A stretch of 64,000 bases of DNA from Pseudopyrenochaeta lycopersici (Eukaryota > Ascomycota > Dothideomycetes > Pleosporales > Pseudopyrenochaetaceae), in assembly GCA_003313425.1 (NCBI GenBank), contig NHZP01000013.1, forward strand, positions 992,001-1,056,000, given 5' to 3'. The notes beneath the pieces were generated by a model. It saw only the letters and a program-made list of their open reading frames with translations. It searched no databases and was not told where the DNA came from. This document shows positions 12,833-23,916 of the stretch, piece after piece; within the stretch, counting starts at the first letter, position 1, and each line of letters begins with the position of its first letter. The position numbers and the translations under genes were made by a program.

Positions 12833-13803
12833 TCACCAATCATACACCCATCCGCTGTTGCTCTCCATGAACTCGGTGCACGCCTCTTTCAGCGCGATGT
12901 TGGGTCTCAGTTCGGCAATGGTCAGGGTCTCCCGGGTCAGCGGGTCTGTTGGGCTGCGCTTGAGGTGCTCGATGAGAGTTGCGCGCTCGTAGGACCGGCC
13001 GTTCTTGGTGACGACGGGGTCGTGCATGATTTCAAAGGTTATGCCGTCGACGAGGTAGTCGGGGACTTCTCGCTTCTGCTGGTGATCTGGGTCTGATATG
13101 GCGAATGCGGTGCGTAGATCATCGCGCTTCTTCTCGAACTCCCCCTTTCTCTCTTCTTTCTCTTCTTGGCCTTCTACTCTGCTGGTCTCGCCGGCCTCTA
13201 TGCGCGCATCGATCTCATCGTAGTCTTTCTTGTACTGCGTTTCCAGCATGGTTTCGAGGTCAGAGAGCAGGTCGCCGCGCCGCCGGACGCGCTCACGCTC
13301 GCGGATGTCCCATTTTGCTTTCTTACATTTCAGGACAAGCGCGGATATGGTGGCTGCGTTGGAGGTCTGCTGGGCTGAGGAAGTACAGAGCTCGTAGGCC
13401 ATGAGCGCAGATGACAGGGCTTCGTTGGGGTGATTGATCGCAAGTTGCGCTTGTGCTGTATCATCTCAGCTTCCAGTCCATCCCTCAACGCTAAATATAC
13501 AATGTCCACGTCTCACACGGAGAAGCGCATTCGTAGAGAGGTGAGCGTACCCAGATAGAAGAAAGCCTTCATGTTCTCCTTGAGAAGCTCAATACTCCGT
13601 ATACAATCGTCAATCACGCCGTCCCATTTCTCCAGCTTCAGCCTCGCATTTGCGCGATTCGTGAACAACAACGGGTTGGCCGAGTTCTTTTGAATGGCCT
13701 GGGAGTACAGTCCCTCAGCGGCTTCGTAGTCGCCATTCTTGAAGCATTTGTTCCCCGAGTTTTTGAGCTGCTCGGCGGCGTACTCATTGCCTGCCGGAGG
13801 CAT
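12833..13803 (-). CDS. TPR and U-box protein, CHIP/STUB1-like E3 ubiquitin ligase
   Basis: Two exons, 13803-13551 and 13455-12833, across a 95-bp intron (GTACGC..ACAG), give 291 residues. The start ATG at 13803 leads directly into MPPAGNEYAAEQLKN. Three TPR repeats fill about residues 8-110 (AEQLKNSGNKCFKNGDYEAA, then LLFTNRANARLKLEKW, then FFYLAQAQLAINHPNEAL); the last is restored exactly by the splice. A charged helical linker follows (about 130-205). A U-box closes the protein (about 215-291: DYLVDGITFEIMHDPVV, NGRSYERATLIEHL, DPLTRETL). This is the domain order of CHIP, which binds Hsp70/Hsp90 C-termini through the TPRs and ubiquitinates chaperone clients. S. cerevisiae lacks a clear orthologue. 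The function is inferred from architecture. Confidence 0.9.
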
Positions 13804-14359
13804 AGCGACCAACAAATTACACGGTCAATAATGGGGGAGAGGAGACACGAGGGCAAACGTGCGGAAGAGACGTCGGAGTTAAGCAGCGATGATTGGCACG
13901 GAACTCAGCCGCGGGGTGGGGCACGTTATGAGGCTTGGGTTGTGGAATCTTCGAGACGCGCAGGAACATTGCTGATGTGAGCAGGACGGCAGCATGGAAC
14001 TACATGTCAAGACTGCTAGCAATACCAACAGTGTAGGGGCTGCTTGTTGGACTGCTGTGGGCGCCACATCTATGTCAGGTACTTGCTGCTCAGCCCCGCG
14101 TCTCAGCTAGCTGTCAGCCGGGGTCTGTCAGCTGTCGCGTGCGGGTTCCGTGAAGGCTTCATTATGTATATGATACATGTTTAAGGGTACATGTACAAAT
14201 ATTATACCCCTCAAGGGCAAAAGTGTACATGGTATACAACCAAACGCCGATGAACGCCTCGTAATATATACAGCCATTCCCAATCTAGCTCATGGTCCTT
14301 CCCAGTGAAGGTGTATGTCGCATTGTTCGTAGCACGAGTTGTCCCCAGATCCCATCGTG
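13804..14359. other. Intergenic upstream of the CHIP-like gene
   Basis: About 550 bp. A short CTGTCAG direct repeat pair lies near 14112-14135 and an AT-rich stretch at 14160-14280. No gene seen. Confidence 0.5.
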
Positions 14360-14968
14360 CTAGGTAGCATTGCTACGCCTGATTCTGCCTGCCTCACGCA
14401 AGTCGTGTCCGTCTTCGGCCTTTGAATCCCTTCTTTCCTCTTTATACAAGTTCGGGTAGCTCCTCTGCCGTCTGATCTCTGGCTCTTGCTCTGAGCCATC
14501 AATTCGGGGCCGACTAGGCGGCGCACTTCGTTTCCTGAACCGGTCCCTCTCGTCGTCGTCCTCCTCAAACACATCCTCGTATGGATTCCCGCCTTCCAGG
14601 ATCGGACTGCGAGTTCTCCGCCTACTTCCGCTCCGGTTCCGCGCTCGCCCTCGGAAGGTGTGATCGGGCTCTGCGTCGCTCCGCCGCCTCGTCTTCTTCT
14701 GCGCCGTGGTTGGCGGAGATATGGAGGAGGTAGGAGAGGACGGGCGATGGTGTTTTCGGTGATGGTGGCGGTACCGAGAGCCGCTATGGCGGTCGTGGCC
14801 GCGCGAGGGTGAGGATGCACGACGCGGAGAGTGTGAGGTGAGTCTGCGTCGCTTCAAGCGCCCGCGTTCTTCTGCCTCTGCATCTATTTCTGGCTCAATG
14901 ATAATGGGAATCGTCTGCTCCAAGGCCGGGCCATGCGAAGGTGCGACCACATCCGGCAGTCCCGACAT
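14360..14968 (-). CDS. Arginine/serine-rich hypothetical protein
   Basis: Single exon, 202 residues. I do not recognise a family. The N-terminus (about 1-30) is acidic and aliphatic (IPIIIEPEIDAEAEE). It is followed by KRRRLTSHSPRRASSPSRG, a His/Arg-rich patch (RYRHHHRKHH), several RS/SR dipeptides (NRSGSRRRTRSP), an acidic DVFEEDDDERDRFRKR segment and a basic tail. KRRR-type clusters suggest nuclear import, and the RS content recalls proteins linked to splicing or chromatin, but no RNA-binding domain is present. The opposite-strand frame here (14838-15230) is treated as a shadow. It is a plausible real gene because the frame uses ATG, ends cleanly and has strong but non-random composition. 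Confidence 0.6.
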   Translation of the reverse strand: MSGLPDVVAPSHGPALEQTIPIIIEPEIDAEAEERGRLKRRRLTSHSPRRASSPSRGHDRHSGSRYRHHHRKHHRPSSPTSSISPPTTAQKKTRRRSDAEPDHTFRGRARNRSGSRRRTRSPILEGGNPYEDVFEEDDDERDRFRKRSAPPSRPRIDGSEQEPEIRRQRSYPNLYKEERRDSKAEDGHDLREAGRIRRSNAT

Positions 14969-15807
14969 GGTAGAGGTGGCGATGGTTGGTGCTTCGATGT
15001 TGGGATGGGTTTGGAGGCTTCAATTCAGCTGTAGAGACCGAAAGCGCAAAGGATTGCAGCATCGGGTTTTGAAGGCATGGATTGCGCAGTGGGTGAGGGG
15101 TGCATTAGTGGTGAGTGACGGCCCGTTTGGAAAGCGTGATGATCGCTCTCGGCATGTGAGCAAATGTGCCATGGATGACAGTGCTGGTCATAGGTTGGGA
15201 CCAAGCCCCGTCTGCTGTCTAGCCTGGTGAGGAAAGGCGAGAGGCTCTCATCGAGACAACATGCACACGCAACATGGGAGCCGCCGACTGATGTGCCTTC
15301 AAAGTCTTCATTTGGCGAGAAGCATTCAAACGCCCTCTCCTGTTGCATAGACAGTATTTATACTCTGGGGCGTGGTGCCGCAATATCGCGCCGCCACTCA
15401 TTCCCACTCCCTCTGACAGCCACTAGTAAGACATGATATCGCGCTCCTTCTTCGTTCTCGTGTATATTGAACAAAGAGACCTGGATTCAGGAGTGCTTGG
15501 AGCAGCTGACCCTGGAGTGCCCACAATTCCACCAAGATGTAGCAGCACGAGCATTACGTTCCAACTCAGACCTCCAGACTTCAGTAGAAAGCACCACGTG
15601 CTCTCCTCAGAACCACATTCCTGCATCCCGGAATCAATTTTGAATCCATCGTCTTCGAATCTGGCCTAGCCTGTTCACCTAATTAACTATCATTACCAGA
15701 CCCTCGGCTGCGGCATCAGTCTCCTGCCCAACTCATGCCCTTCTGATATCAGAGGCATCTGGCCACAGGACATCCACACAATTTGCTGGCTTGAGCATAA
15801 GCACAAA
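14969..15807. other. Intergenic, no supported gene
   Basis: About 840 bp holding the promoter of the RS-rich gene and the 3' end of the Cys-rich membrane protein gene. Small frames on both strands (for example 15433-15669) show no domain. Confidence 0.5.
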
Positions 15808-16890
15808 TCAACCCGTTACTCTCGATCTGTTATCCACAGTACCCGTGTCGCTTCCATGTAATTCGGCCGCGCCTCTATCGCCCATCTCAACGGGTGCGCT
15901 CTCTCCATACAGCTCAACAGGGGGAACTTTAGAAATATGCGTAGTACTCTGCTCTTTCTCCAGATTGGAATAATCCAGTGCTTCGTCTGCGTACTTTTTC
16001 TCTGCCTGCTTCCTCTTCCTCAACTTCATGCCGAGAAACGCAACCACGCAGAGTAGGATAAATACTACTGCCCCACCAACGCCTATCCCAGCCTTCGCTC
16101 CAGTGCTAAGGCCTCCTGTCGCAGGAACAAGCGGAGATGATGAAGATGATGCGCTCGCTGTTGGAGTGGAAAAACTGCCAGTTGGCGTTGCTGACAGTAC
16201 AGTGTTGGATGCGCTTGTCGACGCCGGAAGCGATGAGGATGTAGAAGGCGAACGCAAAGTCGAAACCTGTTTCTGTCCAATAGTCGCCGCCAGTGTGAAC
16301 ACACTTGAGCTAATGTTACAGCAATTCTGTTCGCCGCAGCACCAACTATTGTCTCCGCATTTCCGCAAGGGCGCGTTATCCGCTTGCCACTACGCGATCG
16401 CAAACGCCGTCAGCAAAACCTAAACTTCCCGCAGTCATTCCAAACCACTCACCCTGGGATAATTGCAGACACTCGCCAAACAAAATTCGCTCTCCCATGT
16501 CGGATCCGTACAGCCCTGCCTCCACCATAACTTCACCCCGGCATTGGTGCCGTCGAATGCTTCAAAATTTTGACACAGTCCGTTCGATTCACAGACATCG
16601 TTTGCAACTTGCGTCAGCCCTGTGCCCTGGTAGTCCAAACCGCAGCAGACCGAGTCGCGCGAAGTATCGTTGTTGCAAGGCAGGTAGGCGGCGTCGTTTA
16701 TAAGAGTGCCATTGCGAGTGTAACAGTTGCGGCGCGGAGAAGAAGCCATTTGGGCGCGCAGATTCGAGAATATTAAGACAGAATTGACATCCAGGGGAGG
16801 AAGGAGTTTTGGGAAAGAGTGGGTATACACCTGCATCTTGAAGGATTGCTGTTGGTGACCTAGTTCGGCGGTTAAGGGACTACGCCGCAT
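15808..16890 (-). CDS. Cysteine-rich single-pass membrane protein, possible surface sensor
   Basis: Two exons, 16890-16453 and 16389-15808, across a 63-bp intron (GTGAGT..GTAG), give up to 339 residues. The outer part has a Cys-rich module: CYTRNGT, LPCNND, SVCCGLDY, DVCESNGLCQ, GCTDP, FCLASVC, then across the splice KCGDNSWCCGEQNCC. A Ser/Thr-rich stalk follows (about residues 185-235), then a transmembrane helix (AGIGVGGAVVFILLCVVAFLG), a basic stop-transfer KLRKRKQAEKK and a cytoplasmic tail of about 75 residues. This is the common Pezizomycotina layout of Cys-rich ectodomain, stalk and TM, reminiscent of Mid2/Wsc-type wall sensors, though no WSC domain is seen. The N-terminus is uncertain: no clean signal peptide appears before NCYTRNG, so a further upstream exon or a different start is likely. 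Confidence 0.75.
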
Positions 16891-17585
16891 CCTTGCAGCA
16901 CAGCGTTAATGCACAACCTTCAGAGCACGGCACATCCAATCACACCATCTTTGATCCCGTTCCTTTGTCTTACCTATCGACATGGCTGTTTTAAATGACA
17001 TTAGACTTTGTCGGTTACATTTAGATTGACATGTCCTGCCTAAACGTCATGAGCCGTGCCACAAAACCCCTGTCAACAAGCGCCTGCAAAATGTACAGTT
17101 TGCCACGAAGTCGACCATCAAATAATCATTTCTGATCTGCAACATGCATTATTCTAGATGCCTAGAATGGTTATTTCCACCCATTGATCGATTGCAAAAT
17201 TGTTCTCAGAAGTCTTTTACTGCTAGGCACTATCAAAGAAATCTGGGCTTCTTATACTATCAAAGGGCTTTTCAATCCATGTACAGGCCAATGTCACATT
17301 TCCATCAACTGGATTTAGCGAAGGGTGGCGTTAGTTTTGAATAGGTCTTGTGCTCTTTTGGGGCCGTCACAGTCCGATCATGGCTATCTGCTCTCTCCCT
17401 TGTGCGGCTTTCATGTAGAAGGGAAACGGAATGAAAAGTGAAGTATGTAGAGGGCTGAATACTGGGGATATTCCATCTATTCACTGTGCTTCTTGATTCC
17501 GAATGTGCAATCTTGGCAGATCTATATTCACATAGCAAGAGCTCCATCTCTGCCGAGAAAATGTAGCTATCTGTAACCTAAGCTA
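16891..17585. other. Intergenic, no supported gene
   Basis: About 700 bp between the Cys-rich membrane protein promoter and the subtilase 3' end. Only short frames without domains. Confidence 0.5.
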
Positions 17586-19031
17586 TCAAGCTCCCGCGCC
17601 GTGATATGCCAAAACATTTGCCGTATTGGCCCGGCTCGTCTTAATCTCACCCTTGCGTGCCAACTCTAGAATTCGCTTCGTCGTTTGGGCAGGCGTATCC
17701 AGACCCTCCTTGCCCTTCAGATACGCTGCCAAACCGGCAACATGGGGACTTGACATAGATGTACCTGAGACTGTTGCAACGGCGTCACTTTCACTCCAAA
17801 CTGACGCAATATCGACACCTGGTGCGAAGATGTCAACCAGGGGCCCAAAGTTACTCCACTCAGCAGCGGTTTTCTCCCAGTCAACAGCTCCGACCGTGAT
17901 CGCGGTTCGCTCCGAAGCGGGTGATTTGCCAGAGGCATCTTTGCCATCATTTGCGGCGCCAACTACAGCGAGGACACCGACTGCGTATGCAGCTGCGAAG
18001 GCTTCATTCATAGCTTGCGAGACTGGAAAGGCCAAGCTGACGTTGATGACAGACTTTGCTGCGCGCTCGGGTGTGCTGGTAGCATTTTTGACGGCCCAAT
18101 CGAGGCCCTCGAGCATTTTAGCGACGGTGGAATAGCCCTGTAATTGAATGTTAGTTCCGCACCGGGCAACAAATGGCCGCAACATGGTTTAACTTTTACT
18201 TACGACCCCCCTGGCGACCTTGACATCAATGATGGTAGCCTTCTTAGCAACACCGAAAGTCTTCGAAGCAATTGTACCAGCAACGTGTGTACCATGTCCA
18301 AATAAGTCGGTGAACTCTTCCTCCGGCCAAGGCGTGAAGCCTTTGATGGCACGTCCCTCGAAGTCAGAATTGTTGACTACAACACCTTGACTTGGAATTA
18401 GTCATTGCTACACTTGTCGTGGAAGAAAGACATCTGCGTACCTGTGTCAAAGACATACACAAAGGTACCAGCTCCGGCGGTCGAATCATAGGTATACTCC
18501 TGACCTCGCAAATTACCATTTGGCAATGAAGGCACAGACAAACTGGCGATACCCCAGGGAGCATCGTTCTGAGTCACGAGTGCGCGAGTTTGTCTAATTT
18601 GGATCAGCAGCTGTAAAAGTTAATTTGGTAATGTTGTCACGAACTACTTACTTTCGTTTCACCAAGCGCTTCTCGTAGGCTTCACGTGTTTCAACAACGC
18701 TTTTCTGGAGCGTCACAGCAAGAAACTCCTCATCCTCTTCCACAAAAGCGACATTTGGATTTTCCCTGACCTGGGCAATAGTGTCGTCGTCGAACTCGCC
18801 GGCGTAGGCATGGAAGTTGCCAATCTCGAGCGTCTTCTCCACGCCAGCAGTATCGCGAGGTGAAACACTTTTAGCGTGGAGGTCCGACACCCATTGGATA
18901 TGGCTCTCGACGTCGAGATTGGCTTTCAGGGTAACGACGTATTTCTTCGCAACGGCATTGCTATCCTGCACAGGAGCAGCAAGAATGGGAACGATCGCGG
19001 CAAAGAGCGCGAACAGTCGTGGACCAGCCAT
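17586..19031 (-). CDS. Secreted subtilisin-like serine protease (S8, proteinase K type)
   Basis: Four exons, 19031-18652, 18593-18442, 18385-18204 and 18137-17586, with introns of 58, 56 and 66 bp, give 421 residues. The signal peptide is MAGPRLFALFAAIVPILA. An inhibitor-I9 propeptide follows (about 28-115, KKYVVTLKANLDVESHIQWV to VAFVEEDEE). The mature S8 domain shows the triad Asp176 (VYVFDTG), His208 (GHGTHVAGT) and Ser365 (SGTSMSSPHVAG), plus the oxyanion Asn in GAANDG. The DTG and VARG junctions are produced only by splicing, which supports the intron calls. Role: extracellular alkaline-type protein degradation; relatives in Pleosporales include known serine-protease allergens. There is no C-terminal extension. 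No neighbouring gene suggests a specific pathway. Confidence 0.95.
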
Positions 19032-19838
19032 ATTGAACTCTGTCTGAAATGACCTCGAAGCGAGTGAATTGGACTAGATATACATAAATCGCAGCTAGAG
19101 AGTAATAATCGCAATGCCTTCATTATCATTTTTTATCACCTTATATCAGGTTTGCTGCAGCGATCAGCACATAACCCACAGTGCGAAGACGAAAAGCCTG
19201 CACAACCCTAGGCAGCTCATGCGTTATTGAGCTAAAGAGATTCTTGGAACCTCTCCAATGTTCTGTTCTAGCATTGTTCCCGGATGGAAATATTGCGGAT
19301 TTCGCATCACCGCAAGGTTTCCTCTCCGAGCTTCCCGTTTCGGCCACCCAATACCTAGGAAGTTTTCTTGGCATACTTTACCCGTAGATTCACATTACTT
19401 CATGGAGAAGGTCTCTGGTCCTTGGCTCAAGACGCAATGTACACTTGTAAACGCTGTCGGGGCTCAACATATGCTCACGAGATGTAGTTTTGTTGAAGGA
19501 TGATCATGATCAGGAAGGTGTAATAGGAGTAGGTCTTGGAGAAAAATAATCGTTGTTAGCTTTTATAGTTATTTGTATATCTTGGTAGGCTGATAAGCGG
19601 CTACTCTAGTTTTGGAAATTAGCAACATACCGTTGCTGATAGACGTCGGTCATGGAGTGATGAGAAAAGAAAAGCAAAAATGAACAAGAAATACACCGTT
19701 GGACCTCGCTATGCAAAATACCTCCGAATGAATCAGAAACCTTGAGGTAAAAAGACTCCCACCAGCGCCGAGCTGAATTATCAATCTGGTCTCAAGTCAT
19801 GCAGTGCAGTACAGTTTGACTTGGATCTTGGTCAACTT
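19032..19838. other. Intergenic, no supported gene
   Basis: About 800 bp between the subtilase promoter and the bestrophin 3' end. Short frames near 19181-19503 lack features. AT-rich toward 19550-19750. Confidence 0.5.
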
Positions 19839-21371
19839 TTATGACTCTTGCTGGAGCGGAGCTTGATTTTTCTCATCTGCCTCACTTTGCCTTGGCGCCG
19901 CAAAGCTCTTCCTTATGGCCATATCGGCCTTGGTCTTCGTCATCAGCGCATCGCGGATATCCTGCTTGCTGCGTCCAGCCCAGCTCTCGTAGTTCTTATG
20001 ACTCAAGGGCCAGATGGGCTTGTTTCCATCCCTGCGCATGAATTCTCTCGTAGTTGGTGCTGGTTGGGATGTGATCGTGTCAATGTCCATTTCCAGTTCC
20101 TCGCAGTAGGCTTCGAGAGGGAGATCGTTGACGTCGTTGCCGAAGGGGTTCTCAATTTCGCGACCGATGGCTGCAAGACCGATGATGATGTATGCGGCGA
20201 AGATGCACCCAGGGATGGTGATCCAGCGGAGATCGTCCCAAAGCTGGAAGGGCAACATCATGACGTAGACCCAGGTAATTTGCGAGATGGCGATTGAGTA
20301 GGCGATAGGCAGGGGAGTTTGGAGAACGCGGTCCATGCCGGTCAAGGCTTCATTAAGTTGAACGATACCGGTGACTACGCCGATGTTAGTTGAGAGTGAC
20401 TATGGGGTGACACGGAAGACATACTGGCTTGGTTTTGGTAGAGACCAATCTTGAGGGTCTCATTGTCGATAATGCTGTGGATATAGCAGGACAGATGGTT
20501 CAGAATCTCAAGAGAAAGGTTACCAAGTGGTCGCTTAGAGCGCTTAATCCTCTTGCGAGGGTTAGACTCAGCGAACGTAACACCAAGGTACTCGCCGACA
20601 GCCTTGACCTTGCCCTTCTCCAATGGCTTTGGAATGTCTACTTCTGCAGCCTTGGCAAAGGTATCCAAGAAATCGACGCGCTCGCGGAGGTCGGGATAGT
20701 CAATACCAGGCTCGAAGCGAAGCCTATGCTTGACGGAGCAAGCAAATGCATTCAGAAGATTCAGAGCGGAGAGCTTGTTCAGCAAATCCTCCTTGCCCAG
20801 GTCACCCTCACGTTCCGCGGTGTGGAGCCAGATTGTCCTCGACAAGTTTTGGCTCACAAAAATCAGCTGACTCCAGTATTTCCTGCCCTCGGTGTACCGC
20901 TCATACGCGGTACTGGTGCGAAAAGAAATGGCCAGACCGACCACGAAACCAAGGACGGTGAGCAGTAAAGTACTGACTGCAAGTGGATACACAAACTCCG
21001 AAATGCAGGTAATGGCGGTCGACCAGATAGTCACAACGCCGAGAGGAAGAATCATCTTTGGGAAGACTGAGCCGTGCATACGCATGAAGAAAGGCCATTT
21101 GGAGTGCTTGGACATATCACGGGGACCGACCTAGTGTTGTCAGCACACTTCTAATAATCAGCTTGAGCACACGGCGTACGAAGTAGTCCTCAGCATCCAG
21201 GCTGCCATTAGTCTGCCTTCGCGAAGGAGGTTGGTAGGTGACGGTACGATGCCGCCATGAGCGGGGAGACATTGGGTCTTCCGATTCATCTTTGTTGGTG
21301 CCACTTGTAGACGGTATTTCAATATCAATTGGTCGAAGTGTTTTACTCGTAGATGTAGTAGACGCCGCCAT
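19839..21371 (-). CDS. Bestrophin-family (UPF0187) anion channel
   Basis: Three exons, 21371-21180, 21130-20425 and 20374-19839, across introns of 49 bp (GTACGC..CTAG with a CTGAC branch) and 50 bp (GTATGT..GTAG with CTAAC), give 477 residues. Splicing creates EDYFVGPRDMSKHSKWPFF and QNQAITGIVQLNEALTGMDR, both with the expected bestrophin flavour. Membrane segments lie near ILPLGVVTIWSTAITCISEF, VSTLLLTVLGFVVGLAISF, and later ITWVYVMMLPFQLW and IPGCIFAAYIIIGLAAIGRE. The conserved FRTSTAYERYTEGRKYW and ENPFGNDVNDLPLE motifs fit the family. Fungal bestrophins are thought to conduct anions or control ion homeostasis at the plasma or organelle membrane. The N-terminal 60 residues and the C-terminal 120 are polar and variable. 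The start is the ATG at 21371. Confidence 0.9.
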
Positions 21372-22953
21372 TTTGAAGATAACAGGTGATTGCAAAGTGT
21401 CTCAAGTCGGAACTGCCCAGCAGTCGAGATACTTGTGGGGAGGGGAGGGGAGGAGCTCTTTCGATAGCCGGAACAAAGGACCAACAATGGGATTAAATGA
21501 AACAGGTAAAGGATCGGACGGGTGTAGAAAAGGTCGAAAGAGAGTGAACGTCTGAGGAAAAAAAATGGAGCAAGATCGAAAGAACAGACCGTTCAAATCC
21601 AGGAGGATTAACCCTTACCACCCCCCCAGTATTTAAATATAAAACACACGTAGACGTCCGGTCTTCTCTGCACAAAAATTCCTCGTCTCACCAAGACTTG
21701 CCAGGAAAAAGCCCGCAAGCCCCATCCCGCCCACGGGGACTGGCTCCCGTTCGGCGTCAGACATGCGATTCGGGACATGCTGATATGCAGGGGCCGTCTT
21801 GCGTTCTCACCGTTTAGGCCATGCCCTCCTGCCCCTGAGAGAAGCATCGGGGTCCAGCCAATTGTGGAGCGGAGTACGTCAGGCACTGTAGCGAATGACG
21901 GCAGGGGCGCGACCTGAAGCAGCAAGGGGCGTGACGCGGAGCCCTGTTTCATGAAACGTATATTGGCCACGCCAAGCCCGTTGAATGCACGCCGCGAAAT
22001 GTGTTGGACAGATTGTATGTCAGCAGTGCCCCACTCATTGCGAATGTTATTCGCCCCCGGGAGTTGTGCCCATTGTCTCCATCAGTCGCGTGTCTGCAAG
22101 GTGTTATCGATTGGGAGTACTATTTTTGAGTAACTGGGCTGCAGTGCAGGCCTAGTGTGGAATGTGCTCTTGCATAAGGAAGGGAGGGGGAGTCTGCTCA
22201 GCAAGACTCGTCACGTTGAGTCTCAGGAATGTGCGGTTGAGTTTTGACGGGTGAAAATCACCAGGTCGAGACAAGTCGGATTGACGTTGGGCAGGGCATG
22301 CGGCGACTTGTGCGTGCCGAGCCGCGGCTATTAGAATTGCCCCCCCTGGCTGCACCCAGCGAATGGGGTCTTCCCCGGCAATGGGAATCTTCAAGAGCCT
22401 CGTCAGTGGCGAGTTCAACATCTCAACGCAGATCGGGAAGCTACGCGGGACGGCAAACCTTGAAGATGACATTCCAGCCTAGAGGACGCCATGGCTGTCT
22501 CACGACAGCACAACTATGCAGTCCTAGGGGCTGTATAAAGTACGTGAGACAAGGTTTTTTTTGTATCGCTTAGCAGATTAAACTGCCCAATTGCGATATT
22601 GGGGAGCGCCATGCCATCTCATGGCCCTCTCACGAGAGCCCGCAGATGCAGCCCTACAGCCTACAGTGATTGTAGGGGCCAAAATGGCGGACAGGAAAAT
22701 TATGACCAACGCTGTTACACGGCACAAGGCAGATTCCTCACACGACAGAAAATCACAGGCATCACATGACAGGAAAACGACGAAGAGCAGGGGGGTGGAA
22801 GGACTAATGAAATTCGCGTTTTGCTAGGGTATAACCGTATTACCGTCTAATGACTGTCGTATTGCACTCTCCCATAGATGCGCCAGAAGAAGAGAGCAGA
22901 CCGAACAGACCGCTTATGAAGACAATGATAACTTTTGCCAAAACAGCCACCAT
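21372..22953. other. Intergenic with diverged short repeats and a G-rich run
   Basis: About 1.6 kb. A purine run with three GGGG blocks (21437-21450) lies just upstream of the bestrophin start. Two loosely similar segments near 22487-22535 and 22610-22680 share GCCATG, CACGA.AG and ATGCAG.CCTA blocks. A 78-codon frame at 22591-22827 spans these repeats and is not called. No gene recognised. Confidence 0.45.
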
Positions 22954-23916
22954 CTACCTCATCCTCATCTCGATCCTTCGTGTCTCAGCTTGGCCTCGTT
23001 CAAGCTCCACTCGCAGTTCCCTAACGCGGAACGTTACTCCATCTACAGAGATGCGCACCATCTTGATCCTCTCCAGCAAGTTCCTGTAGTACCGGGCCTT
23101 GAACTCGTCACCAGACCACAGCTTATTCCAGACATCAAGCAGCTCCTTGGCGACATTCTCAGGGTGATTCATGTTGGGCTTTTCCACTTCGAGCACCGTG
23201 TTGTTGGGTGCGACGAGGTAGTGCGTTGTGGTTTTAGGGACTGGCGTAGCTGGAGACACGACGTTGAGGATGACTTCGTCAATGGTGACATCGTTCTGGC
23301 AATCACGCGTGGGTATGATGTCTGGGTCATGCTCAAAGACATGTTTCAGCGCTGCGCAGATGGCCCATGATGTTCGATCACGTGGACTCTCAAATACCCG
23401 TCGAGTCGATGAGGCATCTCCTAACAGGCGAATGTCAATCCACAGCTTTTCGATGGTGGTGGAAGAGTTGCGTGAGAAACCGCGATTGCATAAGGCGATG
23501 CGAGGCGTGGTAAGATATGCAGCCCAGGCAGGTACGATACGCCTCTTCTGTTCTTGAGGACTTGGGCCTGTCTTGACTAGTGGTATCGACAGCCATGTGA
23601 AATAGTGCATTTCGTCCCTGGCCATGCAGTCCATCCTTGCGGCTAGTAAACATTTCCGCCTTGTGCTTTCGATGATGTCTGTCATTTCCGCAAAGACTTG
23701 TTTGTTACACGCCAGGAAATTTGCACAAGTGCTCGGCGCCCTCTTGGACGAGAAAGCACACCCATGGTCTCCAAGCCCGCTCTTGGGCTCCCAGGGGCGA
23801 TTCCAGCCAGATGGCGAATCTGTGTCTGAGATGGTAGGTGTTGGTCTTTGGCCAATGAGCACCTCCAGGTATATCATGTCGCGCAATTCGCGGGGGAGAT
23901 CGAGCAGTTGCGGCAT
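22954..23916 (-). CDS. F-box-like / 2EXR-like hypothetical protein
   Basis: Single exon, 320 residues from the ATG at 23916. The N-terminus (MPQLLDLPRELRDMIYLEVL) matches the short hydrophobic F-box-like start shared by many Pezizomycotina orphans (LPxELRxxIY). A Trp/Cys-containing middle follows (AFSSKRAPSTCANFLACNKQVFAEM), then a conserved-looking strand region and a long charged C-terminal helix (VRELRVELERGQAETRRIEM). If it is a true F-box it would link substrates to an SCF ubiquitin ligase, but many such fungal proteins have no tested role. A lineage-expanded family is likely. Confidence 0.7.
   Translation of the reverse strand: MPQLLDLPRELRDMIYLEVLIGQRPTPTISDTDSPSGWNRPWEPKSGLGDHGCAFSSKRAPSTCANFLACNKQVFAEMTDIIESTRRKCLLAARMDCMARDEMHYFTWLSIPLVKTGPSPQEQKRRIVPAWAAYLTTPRIALCNRGFSRNSSTTIEKLWIDIRLLGDASSTRRVFESPRDRTSWAICAALKHVFEHDPDIIPTRDCQNDVTIDEVILNVVSPATPVPKTTTHYLVAPNNTVLEVEKPNMNHPENVAKELLDVWNKLWSGDEFKARYYRNLLERIKMVRISVDGVTFRVRELRVELERGQAETRRIEMRMR

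Noticed and set aside
21437..21453. G-quadruplex in the bestrophin leader
   Set aside because: Only three full GGGG runs plus one GG are present, and on the mRNA strand the run is C-rich, so a functional quadruplex is not well supported.
22591..22827. 78-codon frame containing a HDRK repeat
   Set aside because: It spans diverged DNA repeats and has no support as a protein.
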